A stretch of DNA of 64,000 bases from Ophiodon elongatus (lineage: Eukaryota > Chordata > Actinopteri > Perciformes > Hexagrammidae): the NCBI GenBank assembly GCA_016806645.1, contig JACSYO010002159.1, positions 6,483,501 through 6,547,500 on the forward strand, given 5' to 3'. The translations under genes were made by a program, and so were the position numbers. Each line of letters starts with the position of its first letter. The first letter of the stretch is position 1. The notes under the pieces are model-generated. The model was given only the letters and a program-made list of their open reading frames with translations. It ran no database searches and had not been told where the DNA came from. Of this stretch, positions 23,159-34,680 are shown one piece after another.

Positions 23159-24339
23159 CATGTCTCCTTTACTCTTTGTTGTCTCTTGCCTCCTTTACTG
23201 ATTTACTGAAGTTCAGGACATGTCTTTCTTTTAATATTAAGGAGTAGGGCTGTTTCTGAGTTCACGCCCAAACTAAAACTGATACGTTTTTCAGCAAACC
23301 CAATCTCACTTTTGCTACAACTTTTCCACTGCCACCCACTAGAAATAAATTCAAATTGTTAGTTTGCCAAGTGGTCTAAATCAACAGTAAATCCTCTGAG
23401 CAGCAGTTTATTGACTCTTAACAGGAAATTAGCAGAACCAGTATGTGCTGATTCAGGTGCTGCTAATTCTAAACATACCTCAACCCCCCCTCATAAAGCC
23501 AGTGTTTTATCGTAAAACACTAAGCAGCCACACGTGTACAGTCAGAGCAGTTTCACTCTTTGTTTTCAGTGGGAACATATGTCACAGCAAATACATATTT
23601 TATATATGTATAACTGTAGGGTGTGTGCACATTTTCACAATCAAGTAAGTCATTTTGATTGCCTGTGTATAAATAAAACATAAAGATGTGTTGATTTTAA
23701 TGACATGATTTATTGTATAGTAATTAAACTATTATACAAGTGGTTGGCCTGTGGACCAAATCCAGCCCTCTAGCAAAAATGTCCCCTTGACAAAAACTGA
23801 AACTTATCACGTTCAAGGTTTACAGATTTTATAGCTTACATACTTTTCACAAATCTACTGAAGATATAAATGTACAAGCCTCAAGTAAATCCATGTGATA
23901 TCTCATACTACTCATAGCTGTGCCTCGTTCTGCACTAAGCTATTCCAACAGCACAAAGGTGTTGAAGTCCAATAAACATACCAGAATAATTAGACAGATA
24001 AATACTTAACCCACGTCGTTTAATTGTAAAACAAGTATTCCTTGAATTTAAAACAGTTTTAATTTCCTTGCTTGAGCCTTCTTGACCAGAACAGATCTGT
24101 GTCTCACAAACAAATAGGTGACAGTCCAACTGAAGTTGTATGCTGATGACATTGTATTGTAAGACAACAACAGTAGACTTTTATTCAACCATAACTGAAA
24201 CTGTTTATCATTGTGGTAACCTGTCAATTACAGCTTTAGTCTCACAGGTAACATATATTTGCATGTACTAGTCATTGATAATTCTCGCTAAATACAAAGC
24301 AGCAGCTGTGGCTGATGGGAATGTTTGCAGTTATTTAAT

Positions 24340-24605
24340 GTCAGTCTGGCATTTGTTGCACTCCTGTAACCCGAACCCTAACAGCAGTAGTTGTTGAGAT
24401 ACTTGGCTCAAAACCACAAATCACTCTAATGGTGGCGCTTAGGGTAAAAGTTAGGGAATCACCAAAGTCAGTAGGATTGTCTGTATGAATGTTGTATTGA
24501 TCCATCAAATAGTTATTGAGACATTTCAGTCTGGACCAAAGTGGTGGAGGGATCGACGTTTCCATCCCGAGAGCCACTAACACGGCTTGAAAAATGATTG
24601 TTGGA
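24340..24605 (-). repeat. Interspersed repeat, class not determined
   Basis: Read on the minus strand, this stretch contains GTTGTTGAGA-like and CATTTCAGTCTGGACCAAAG-like wording (the latter visible reversed near 24510-24545) followed by a CATCCC-AGAGCC segment. I recognise this as a widespread teleost repeat seen in many intergenic regions. I cannot assign a class or borders. The rest of 23180-24720 holds nothing I can support. Confidence 0.4.
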
Positions 24606-24720
24606 TACAAACAATTTTATCAGTCACTTATATTCTGAATTACAAGAAACAAACATGTGGAGAACATGAAAACCTATAAAACATTGGCCCATAGTTGAAC
24701 ATATTGCTGCCCCCTGTGTT

Positions 24721-27700
24721 ACACTAAACACAGTCCTGCTGCGAGGCTTCATCCTGCTTATTATCAGGTCTCTGTCAGGAAAAACCTTTTTAATCAATGA
24801 TTTTATTGTTAGGCACAAACTGGATTTTTTGTTTTTAACTGAAACTTGGTTAGACCAAGATACCAATGCAGCTGTTCTTATTGAATCAACACCTGACAAC
24901 TTCAGTTTCATGAGTGAAACAAGAGCGCATAAGAAAGGAGGTGGAGTTGCTATTTTATTTAATGATTCTTTTCAATGCAAGCAGATGTCTTTTGGTCATT
25001 TTACTTCATTTGAATATGTGGCTATGAATTCCACTCAAACTTTATTCCTAAACATTTACAGACCACCTAAATACTGTGTAAGCTTCTTTGATGAGTTTAC
25101 TGAACTGCTGTCCATAATTTGTATTGATTTTGATTGTGTTGTCATTGTTGGCGATTTCAATATCCATGTTGATAATCCCCAGGACAGAGGGTCTATGGAA
25201 CTATGTGGTGTCCTTGATAACTATGATCTGACTCAGCATGTAACAGGACCAACCCACAACAAGGGGCACACTCTGGACCTAATCATCACCAAAGGTCTAA
25301 ACATTTCCAAGGTTGCTGTGACTGATGTTGCGCTGTCTGATCATGTCTGTGTTTTCTTTGAGAGTACAATCTCCTTACACACAAATGTCAAAACCGAGGT
25401 TGTGACGAAGCGTTACATCTCTGAAAACACCAGTGAACTATTTATTCAGAAGTCCTCCTCCACACCAGCCCTCTCTTGCATCTCAGTCAATGAGCTTGTA
25501 GATAACTTCAATTCTAAAGTTAAAAATGTTATTGATGCCATTACACCCACTAAAGTGAAGGTTGTCTCGGGTAAGCAAAGATCTCCTTGGAGAAATACCA
25601 CGCCGGTCAGAATAGAGAAGAGAGAGAGTCGGAAAGCTGAGCGCAGGTGGCGAAAAACTAATCTCCAGGTTCACTGTGACATCTATAAAAAGAGACTTCG
25701 CAATTATAATTTGGAACTTAGAAATGCAAGGCAGTCCTTCTTCTCTGACATTATAACCAAAAACAACAACAATACACGCGTCTTATTTGCTACCGTCGAC
25801 AGGCTAACAAACCCTCCAGTGTCAGTAACTGCTGAGCTCCAATCCACCTGGGCTTGCAATCAATTTGCCTCCTACGGACAAAATTCAGAAAATTAGACAA
25901 GCAGTCGGTGCCTCCACATCAACTATAGGACATGTGTTGTCCCCATCTTTAAATAACATCCATTCAAATATCATGACACAATTTCATTCAATCAACCAAA
26001 GAAGCCTAGAAGACATTATACAACATCTGAAATCATCCTCCCGCTGCTTAGATATTCTACTGACACACTTTTTCAAAAATATTTCACACAAATTGTAAAC
26101 ACCTCCCTTCTCTCAGGTGTTTTCCCACAAGCCCTAAAAACTGCAGTTATTAAACCACTCCTAAAGAAGGCTAGTTTAGACCCCGCAATAATGAAAAATT
26201 ATAGGCCAATATCAAACCTCCCATTTTTAAGTAAAATAATAGAAAAAGTGGTTTTTCAACAGCTGAACAACTTCTTAGCCGTAAATAATTGTTTTAATGT
26301 TTTCCAGTCCGGCTTTCGACAGCACCACAGTACTGAAACTGCTCTTGTTAAGGTTTTCAACGACATCAACTTAAACACAGACAGTGGCAGAATCTCAGTC
26401 TTAGTATTGCTGGATCTCAGTGCTGCATTCGACACGGTCGACCACGACATACTCCTAGACAGACTAAAAGTCTGGGTAGGCCTCTCTGGCGCAGCACTTA
26501 ACTGGTTTGAATCCTACTTGAAGGACCGAGAATACTTTGTGTCTGTAGCTAATTACACATCAGAGCTGACTAGGGTGACGTGGTGTTCCCCAAGGTTCAA
26601 TACTGGGGCCTCTTCTGTTCAACATCTACATGCTTCCACTGGCTCAGATTATGGACAACAACAAAGTGTGTTATCATAATTATGCAGACGACACACAAAT
26701 CTACGTAACTATATCACCAGGGGACTATAATCCCATATAAGGGCTGAGTAAATGCATTGAACAAATCAACAACTGGATGTGCCAGAATTTCCTAAAATTA
26801 AATAAAGATAAAACAGAAGTAATTGTTTTTGGTAGCAAGGATGAACGATTGAAAGTCAGCGCTCATCTTCAATCACTGATGTTAAAAACCACAAACCAAG
26901 CCAGAAACCTAGGTGTAGTTATGGATTCAGACCTCAACCTGAACAGCCATATCAAGACAATTACAAAATCAGCCTACTATCACCTGAAGAATATAGCAAG
27001 GATTAGAGGACTTATGTCTCAACAGGAGTTGGACAAACTTGTCCACGCTTTTATCTTCAGTAGACTGGACTACTGTAACGGTGTGTTTACAGGTCTCTGT
27101 AAAAAGTCAATCAGAAAGCTGCAGCTCGAGTCCTCACTAAGACCAAGAAAGTGGATCACATCACTCCAGTTCTGAGGTCTTTGCACTGGCTTCCTGTCCA
27201 ACAAAGAATTGACTTTAAAATCCTGCTGTTGGTTTATAAAGCACAGAATGGTTTCGGGCCTAAATACATTTCTGATCCCGACCCCTGAGGTCATCTGGGA
27301 CCAGTCTACTTTCTATTCCAAGAGTCAGAACTAAACATGGAGAAGCAGCATTCAGTTTTTCTGCTCCACATATCTGGAACAAAGTCCCTGAAAGCTGCAG
27401 CTCTGCTGAGACCCTCAGCGCCTTTAAATCCAGATTGAAGACTCTTCTGTTTGCTGTTGCCTTTCATTGAACCAGATTCAAGGATCTTAATCAATTTCTG
27501 CATCTCACTACTGTATTTTATTTCTTAAACTGCACTGCAACTTTTATTCTATTTTTTAGCTTTTTAATGTTTTACTAACTGTTTTTAATGTTGTTTTTAA
27601 TGTTTAAATGAATGTTCTTAATTGTTTTTAAATCTTCTTTCCTTTTGCATTATGTTTTGATGCTTAATGGTTTTATGTGAAGCACTTTGAATTGCCTTGT

Positions 27701-27763
27701 TGTTGAAATGTGCTATACAAATAAACTTGCCTTGCCTTGCCTTGCCTTGCCTTGCCTTGCCTT
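24721..27763 (+). mobile_element. L2-clade non-LTR retrotransposon, 5'-truncated and frame-broken
   Basis: Frame 1 from 24721 to 25896 encodes an APE-type endonuclease: FLTETWLDQD, RAHKKGGGVAILF, VVIVGDFNIHVDNP, HTLDLIIT and DVALSDHV. Reverse transcriptase follows from about 26100: NYRPISNLPFLSKIIEK, FQSGFRQHHSTETAL, LLDLSAAFDTVDHDILLDRL and the catalytic YADD near 26683. The C-terminal part (NWMCQNFLKLNKDKTEVIVF, FSRLDYCNGV) ends in the usual LHWLPV and WN-x-hydrophobic wording. Breaks are a frame shift near 25870, another near 26070, one near 26580, an in-frame stop near 26740 and a shift near 27115. The 3' end GTGCTATACAAATAAACTTG plus six or so TTGCC units (to about 27763) is the L2-type tail. 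The copy is dead; no target duplication was found. Confidence 0.9.
27725..27763 (+). repeat. TTGCC pentanucleotide tail of the L2 element
   Basis: Tandem TTGCC units directly following the ACAAATAAAC end of the LINE. Short microsatellite-like tails of this kind are typical of L2 elements, whose reverse transcriptase recognises the 3' repeat. Confidence 0.9.
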
Positions 27764-28914
27764 ATTTTCTTTTTTCGCTTCAGAGATTAGACACTCCTCT
27801 ACCATCTCCAGTTTTGGCACAGTTCTGGTCTGTTTGGGGTCACTGCTGCACGATAACAATGAAAACATGTTTTCCTTGGCCAAAATTCAAGGGAGCTGCT
27901 ACATTCAACCGGCTCAAGTTTAGCTTCCTTGCCAAAAGGATATTAAGAGCTCTTGCTTTATCAATTTAACACTGCCAGTGAAGGATTCCAGGGAGGACAG
28001 GATTACTGTCAGAGAGTCTTGTCTGAGTGGGAGACTGATAATAAATAGGATGATGTTATCTGGATGGAGCAAATTGCCTCTTCTTGGAGGCCGATACAGA
28101 AAATCAGTCTAGAGTAGAGTAAAGAAAGTGTGATTGTATCTGTTCGCTTTTATGTCAGTTGATGTCTGTATTTATCTCTCTCTCTCTTCTGTCCTTAAGA
28201 CTGTGGTGTTTTGTATAAATCTTGTGTAATAGAGCTCATTTTCTGCTGCAGTTTGATGTGGTTGTTTTTGCCTTTTTCTGACCACAGCCATCTGAACTCT
28301 GAGGTTACATCTTGAAGAGTTTCCCAAACACTGGTATGCAATCTTCCAAACATTAAACCCCTCCTTTCATATTGATTTGGTCACAATGTTGTTTCAGAGT
28401 TGGTTATTTCTCTTTTGTTTCTTCTGGATTAACATCAAATATTTTCCTCTGTCCTCCCTGTTCTCTCTCCTCCCATTTCCTAATTGGATTTCATTACCAT
28501 TTCCTTTCGGTTTTTCCCAGCCAGACGCTCTGGTTGGGAGGAACGGCTTTCACTAGTTTCTCTTTGATGCACTCAAACATCTGCAGCAGCAGCTCCCAAA
28601 GACTTCACACTACATCGTCTGGTAAGTTAAGTTAAGTTTTCTTTCCTGATTTGTGAGTGAAAGTTGCTTTTCGGTGTTTCAGGACACACAGGTGAAGTGT
28701 ACACGTCATAGAGTTGAGATATGTCTGAAGGCTTTAGTGTTGAGAAATTAAGTAATGGCAACTTTTTCCCTTCAGATCAACCCATGTACATTCGTTTAAA
28801 GTGTATCATTGTGTATTAGATGTGACTGCTTGATGGAGCCAGTCTTCTTATAATCTACAAATATTATTATGTAACATAAGTAGTCAACTAAAGCTGTCAG
28901 ATAATGTGTTTGAG

Positions 28915-29035
28915 TTAAAAGTACAATAATTATCTCTAAAATGTAGTGGTGTAAACAAATAATGTAGCAGAAAATACTGTACAAGTACCACAACATTGTA
29001 CTTAAGTACAGTACTTGAGTAAATGTGCTTTCAAT
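28915..29035. repeat. Remnant of a fish interspersed repeat (TACTTGAGTAAATG type)
   Basis: Contains ATGTAGTGGTGTA, CAAGTACCACAACATTG and TACTTAAGTACAGTACTTG in the order seen at the end of a very common teleost DNA-type repeat. Related wording recurs in the element at 32737-33449. The terminal CCACTG end is missing here. Confidence 0.5.
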
Positions 29036-29581
29036 CAGGGTTAAAATAAATGTGCCGCTCTGCCTTGAATTGCCTGTTATGGGCTTACAGTAAATGTGGA
29101 TAATATCAGTACACTTCAGCTGGTCTCAATATGCCAAAAAAATATTTCAGTCTTACAGATAAATCAGATCTTTGAACTGCCTGTAAAGATGTATCTCCAA
29201 CATCCAGGTGGCTGGACATTCCCTCATAACATATATAACGGCAACCTACGAATATAAAATGAAAATAATCTGCACATTATGAATACACATTAAAAAACAA
29301 AGACCAAACGCTGCTCTGTTAGTATAAACCGAGTCAAAAGTGTTTGTAATTGTACAGTTGACACTGTCGTCTACATATTAGTGGCCTGTAAACGGTGGAT
29401 TCATCGTTTGTTCGGTTATTGAAAACATTCATGTTTCTAATCTTCAGGGGCGTGATGGCAGACAGCTGTTCAGACTCTCCATTATTTGTCCTCTTGTCTG
29501 CTCTCCTCTCCTGCCAGGAACGCTGACATGCATTTCTCTCTCCCCCTTACTTTTTTCACTCACTGTTTCCTTCTGTTTTTA

Positions 29582-29755
29582 TCCCTCTTCCCTTGTCCCT
29601 CCCCCTCCTCCCTCCTCCTTCTCCTCCCTCCTCCGTCCTCTCTCCTCCCTCCTCCTCTTCCCTCGTCCCTCGTCCCTCCCCCTCTTCCCTCCCTCCTCCG
29701 TCCTCTCTCCTCCCTCCTCCTCCTCCTCCTCCTCCCCCATCCTCCTCTCTCTTAT
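29582..29755 (+). repeat. Homopyrimidine (CTCC/CCT)n tract
   Basis: About 170 bp made almost only of C and T on the plus strand, with a handful of G and A interruptions. It is built from CTCCTCC, CCCTCGTCCCT and TCCGTCCTCTC units repeated imperfectly. Open frames through it are low-complexity artefacts. Confidence 0.95.
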
Positions 29756-31310
29756 TTTGCAGCTGTTGTTGACGTAAGCTTTAGATTCCAATTAGGAGAC
29801 CACCAGATAGATGACATAAAACTCTTAGCTGTTCTCATCATTGTCACAAACCACAAACAGCGAGTTTTGACCATAAACACGGAGTCCACAAGAGAGCTGT
29901 GTTCTGTCAGACAGCTGTGAGTCCTCCTGCTCAGCTCATCAGATCGGTTTATGGTCCTGTGACGCCTGTCCTGCTGCCAGACAGACGGCCAAACAGGACG
30001 ACGGACTGTGGAGACGAGCTGACCAAAAACCCCGCAGGAAAACATAAAGCTTCTATACAGGCTGGGTAGCAGCACAATTTGATACCTCTCACACTGTCCA
30101 AGCAGGGTCAGGATAAGATTGAGGTGCACACACGAGCAGGAAACCCTTTTAACGGTTAAATGTGGATCTGAGTAGTTTCTGAGACGCCTGTCTGGTATTC
30201 AGCATCTCATCACATTTTTATTAGAAACATCTGTTTTGTCATCATATTTTGTTTTGAAGTTGTGATTAGTCATTAGCCCAGGAATTTGTATTACTTTCAT
30301 TCTTCTGAATTTAAATTACAGACATTTTGTTATGACTAAATGGCCCTCACGGAAACAAATGTTACACGTACACTTTTTTTTACATGGATTTCTGATCTTT
30401 GCACTCTCTGCAATTTTACCAATGTTTCATGTCAAACAATTAAATTATATCTAGTTTAAGTTTGGAGTTATTTATGTAAAAGTAAAATCAGTCTGGGATC
30501 ATAGATGATGGTCTGTTTGCATTATTTCATTTCTGGTCTTTTTCTTTTTCTCCCCATCACTTTCCACCACGTGCTTTCCCTGAAACAGAGCATGCTGTTC
30601 TTGTTATCATGACTCTCAATCCATTATTACCGAAAGCTGAATCACCAGTTGAAACCAAAAACTGCACCTGCGTTAATATAAACAAGCTCCATGTGGGACG
30701 AATCTCCATTTATAGGCCTGTTTTTATATTTTTAAAGATATCAGATTTTGTGAAAGTGTCCTTTCTCATGAAAGGATATCTGTGCTAAATTTCTGGCTTT
30801 TTTTCTTTTTTTGCCAATCCAATGAGTAATGCTAACTCAGTCACGTAATATGGTTAGTTCAGTTTTACTTTGTCATCTAACCAAGTTAGGAATTTGAAAA
30901 ACATAAATTATGATAATTCATCTTTTTTTTTCAGGCAACAGATCTTCTTGAGAGTCCTTAAATTCATGGGTTAAATTCCCTCTCTAACTGCAACTAAACT
31001 GAAGCTTTTAATCCTGCGCCACAGTAAACTGAATTGTACTGCAAGTCCTTCAATTATGTTGTAAAACACTCATTACAGTGTGTTTACACAATTTCAACAT
31101 TTATATGTATTCTTCTGGCGTCTGTGATCTGATGCAGTTTGATTTTAAGTGATGTTTATATGGTGCACTCTTGTTTGACTGGATCATATTATCCCACTGT
31201 ATTTAGTCCAGTTCACTCGTCTACAGACTTGTTCGTAACCTGTAATGTTTCCTTTATCTTTTCAAGACTAAACTATATTTCTCTTTTTTTCCCTCAGCCC
31301 TGACACTGCA

Positions 31311-32130
31311 ATGACCTCACTCTGGCTGTTGCATGCCCTCCTTCTCCTCCAAGTCTATCTTTCCAACCAGTTAGAAGACAACAAGATCCCTCCCAGTCTG
31401 TGTACTGGTCACCCTGGTATCCCGGGCTCTCCTGGAGCTCATGGCAGTCCTGGTCAGCCAGGGAGAGATGGGAGGGACGGGAGAGATGCTGTTCTGGGGG
31501 AGAAGGGACACAAGGGGGACACGGGAGACCCAGGTGCTCTATTTTATTTATCTACGTGTGAGTATGTGATACATGTCTGCTGTTGGTGCTCATGTCTGTG
31601 CTCCCCCAGGTGAGACAGGAGTGCGAGGCCTGACCGGAGACAGAGGTGACCTAGGAGAAAAGGGAGAGGGGGGAAAGGCAGGAGAGTGTGCAGTGGCCCC
31701 AAAATCAGCCTTCAGTGCCAAACTATCCGAGGGTCACACTGTACCCCTCACTGTGGGCGATGCAGTCCGCTTCGACAAGCTCGTGATCAACGAACAGGGC
31801 GACTACAACACAGAGACGGGACGCTTCACCTGCAAAGTACCAGGAGTTTACTACTTTGCCGTCCACGCCACAGTCTACCGCGCCAGCCTCCAGTTTGACC
31901 TGATGAAAAATGCACACACGGTGGCATCTTATTTTCAGTTCTACGGTAACTGGCCCAAACCGGCGTCCCTGTCAGGCGGCTCCCTGCTCCACCTCGTCCC
32001 TGGTGACCAGGTGTGGGTCCAGATGGCTCTGTCAGAGTACAGTGGATTTTACTCCAGCACCAAGACAGACAGCACCTTCACTGGCTTCCTGGTGTACTCA
32101 GACTGGAAAAACTCTGCTGTGTTTGCATGA
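31311..32130 (+). CDS. c1qtnf5: Complement C1q/TNF-related protein 5 (CTRP5)
   Basis: Secreted short-chain collagen with a trimeric globular C1q head. In mammals it is made by the retinal pigment epithelium and fat; human S163R causes late-onset retinal degeneration. Coding exons are 31311-31533 and 31610-32130, split by a 76-bp intron (G|gtgctc to ccccag|GT), giving 247 residues against 243 in human. Residues 1-18 or so are a signal peptide (LWLLHALLLLQVYL). LEDNKIPPSLC precedes about 20 Gly-X-Y triplets. The gC1q domain carries SAFSAKLSEGHTVP, FTCKVPGVYYFAVHATVYRA, FDLMKN, WPKPASLSGGSLLHL and the end TGFLVYSDWKNSAVFA. The residue matching human S163 is Ser. One triplet, AVL in GRDAVLGEK, breaks the glycine register. 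The ATG is the only one before the signal peptide. Confidence 0.97.
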
Positions 32131-32514
32131 CACGGGCTTATGAACCAAACAAAGTCATATCCCACTTTGGGAAATGAACCACAACCTGTTTTTCAGTTTG
32201 CTTATTTCAGTTTTCTTATTGAGAAGTGAATGGGCCATGACTTGGTGCATCTGTATTTGTGTAATGAGTTTAAAACACACCAGACAATGTTACTTGAATG
32301 GCACATACCGTACTGGTGAGGTGTGAGGTACATACACTGTTTATTCAGTGTCTGTTCTTCAGTTGCAGCCTTCGAACCGCTGTGACACTTAATTCTTGTA
32401 ACAGATGTTGCGACAGCCGCCTCCAGCCAACTCCAGGCCACAAATTCAAACAGCTTTTATGCTATTACTGCACTTTGTTTCCTGTCAATATCTGCGCGGC
32501 AAACATGCAAAATG

Positions 32515-32520
32515 AATAAA
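32515..32520 (+). terminator. c1qtnf5: Candidate poly(A) signal of c1qtnf5
   Basis: AATAAA 385 nt after the stop codon, followed by a T-rich stretch. It gives a 3' UTR of about 0.4 kb, which fits a compact gene. Confidence 0.6.
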
Positions 32521-32736
32521 CTATCTTAGTTTTTAAAAAAACACACATGACTGACATATTTTTGGCCATAAATACCAATTCACACTGTGTGAGGAGATCA
32601 GTTTTACTTATTGCTGCAATAAGGCAGTTCTACACTTTTCAAATGAATCTCCAAACTTTATATTTGGGTCCTTTTCTCGTAACATGCCAGACTGTGCACG
32701 CCGGTGAGTTTTATTATCTTGGCATTTACCTGATTG

Positions 32737-33449
32737 CAGTGGTGGGAAAAGTACTCAGATCCTTTACTAAAGTAAAAAAACCATTAAAACAGCTGAAAAC
32801 ACTTATTTACATGCAAATTCCTGCATTAAAACTTCTACTTAACTTTAACTACATATGCATTATCAGCAAAATGTATTTAATGTATTTAATATCAAATTGA
32901 TAATGCTGAAGTATCAAAGTATGAGTGACACTGTTATACTGTTGAAGTTGGTTGGGGTGAAGCTATATTAACTACTTTATATACAGTTACAGACAAGTGT
33001 TTTGATCCAGTGGTGTCCAACCTAGGGGGTTGAGCCCCTCCAAAGGGTCACAAAATGAATCTGAAAGATTGTGAGAGGAAATGTAATTTGACCTTATTAA
33101 GCTTCAAATTGTTACTCAAATGAGACCATCTGATAATTTAGATGGTAAATCATTTCTTCTAGAGCTGGTAACAATTTATAGACATCTGAAACATGACAAA
33201 AGACTTCACAATAAGGTCAATAGAGGGTTGTAAGATGTCACAAATAAAACACTGCATTATATTTTATAAGATCATCATATGTTTTTTAAATCTAAAATTT
33301 TAATCTGAAAAAGTAACTAGCTCTAACTGTAAATTTTGTAGTGCAGAAGAACTGAGTAGAAGTATAAAGTAGGATGAAATGGAAATACTCCAGTAGTACT
33401 TTAAAAGTCCAGTGCTTGAATAAAAGTACTTTTCCACTTTTGACCACTG
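32737..33449. mobile_element. Non-autonomous hAT-like DNA element
   Basis: Begins CAGTGGTGGGAAAAGTACT and ends in the inverse, AGTACTTTTCCAC followed by ACCACTG, so both termini read CAGTGGT inward with GGAAAAGTACT close by. Flanks CCTGATTG (32729-32736) and CCAAATTG (33450-33457, reading the bases after the end) agree at 6 of 8 positions, consistent with an old 8-bp hAT target duplication. No transposase is encoded. A second short repeat with a gap near 33010 may be nested. Confidence 0.6.
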
Positions 33450-34469
33450 CCAAATTGATCAACTTTCACGTGGCATTTATATCAATTAAATCCACCCAAT
33501 ACACCCAACTCTTTGGTTTCCAATCCCAAAGGCAAAGCAAAACTAAAGTAAATACCAAAATGAAAACGTCTGGAAATTATTCATTTTCCACTGGTCTACA
33601 CTGTTTACTTCGGCCTAATGGTTTCACCAAACGCTGTGATGCTCTCCAGCTACGCTTCAACACTGTGAACTGGTTGATGTAAGTCACCTCCTTCTTCCAG
33701 TCACTGATAATAGTTTAAAACAATAATAAAACGTTAGTTTCCCAGTTTACTGAGCTAAGTGTCACCCATCATCTCTTGGCATCTTTCTCGAGGCAGGGTT
33801 GTTTATTTAGGAGGGTAAACACTGACAAGACCAGATCCCAAGATATGTATTTGTGTGCCTGTCAAGTACACAACCTCACGCATGAGGTAATGTTATTTTC
33901 CCTTCATTCCCTGACACATAATTAATCAATCTTCCCCTGGCATCAGTCAGTTATTTCCATTAGTTCACAGCCTGTAAATGGCTCTGTTTGAAGCTGACGG
34001 CCAAGCAGTGACATTAATCCCTGAAATACTGAGCTCTCATTGGTTGATGAGTGTCTGTGGTGAAGAAAGGCAAGAGTTTGACATCTAAAGCCTTAAATGC
34101 AAATACAATGTAAGTGATATAGTGGGACACAGACAACATGCGCTATAGTTCACCCACTGTAAGATATGTTTGACAAGCCGCTAAAGTGTCTGTAAGCTCT
34201 CATAATTTCTCATTTTATTAATTAATTAAAGTTAATATAATATATTTATGTACATGGTATGTCCTTACATCATGGCCTAAAGACTTTGTTAAAGAAATAC
34301 GTCAACATTTTTACCTTAAAATAAAACGTTATTACTTTGAATATTTAGACGTTTCAACAATTTTGCATTTGCCATCAGGTTGCCAGGCAACCAGTGGATA
34401 AAGGAAATAGTCCAGAACACACAAATTTGTCATTTTTACAAATTATCTTTTGTACATCTCAAACAAATG

Positions 34470-34680
34470 ACATTTAAAGTGTTAAATAGTGAGTTTTAGA
34501 GGTTTTGTCACGGTTTCCCTCTGACACCAGTGTTTTTGCTAAGCTATGCTAACTGGCTGCTGGTGGAAACACACTTGAGAGTGGTTTTGACCTTCCCACC
34601 TCTCTCAACTAACTCTTGGCAAGAAAGCGAACAAACTGTATTTCCCTAAACTATTCCTTAAAAGCCTTCTCCTCATTGCC
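34470..34680 (+). repeat. Dispersed repeat family, copy 1
   Basis: Shares AGTGAG-TTTTAGAGGT, GCTAAGCTATGCTAACTGGC, GAGAGTGGTTTTGA, CAACTAACTCTTGGCAAGAA and CTAAACTATTCCTT, in the same order, with the stretches near 45460 and 48080. I know this wording as a high-copy teleost repeat; its class is not clear to me. Confidence 0.65.

Larger units (their letters stand above)
18584..23180 (+). other. kmt2a: kmt2a 3' UTR, about 4.6 kb
   Basis: No credible coding sequence occurs after the stop codon until about 23.2 kb. The stretch is AU-rich with many U-runs, and the human KMT2A 3' UTR is similarly long. A canonical AATAAA at 23153-23158 followed by a TGTCTCC/TTTGTTG downstream element is the best poly(A) site. 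A second AATAAA at 23672-23677 is a possible distal alternative. Notable content: two strong stem-loops near the stop codon (18625-18758), an AT-rich block that looks conserved with human (about 19990-20095) and a C-rich block at 22348-22376. The end point is inferred. Confidence 0.75.
27764..31310. other. Intergenic region (or c1qtnf5 5' flank/first intron)
   Basis: No coding exon recognised. In mammals the frizzled-related MFRP gene lies directly upstream of C1QTNF5 and shares its transcript; no CUB, LDLa or frizzled-like exon is seen here. The stretch contains a repeat remnant near 28915-29035, a polypyrimidine tract at 29582-29755 and a possible untranslated exon ending at 28621. An acceptor-like TTTTTTTCCCTCAG at 31285-31298 just before the c1qtnf5 ATG suggests an upstream untranslated exon. 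Confidence 0.6.

Noticed and set aside
24124..24165. Short peptide LKLYADDIVL resembling a reverse-transcriptase catalytic motif
   Set aside because: Only about 12 residues, ended by a stop, with no flanking RT similarity; could be a tiny LINE remnant or chance.
29486..29920. 144-codon frame through the pyrimidine tract
   Set aside because: Pro/Ser/Leu low-complexity produced by the repeat; no domain or splice support.
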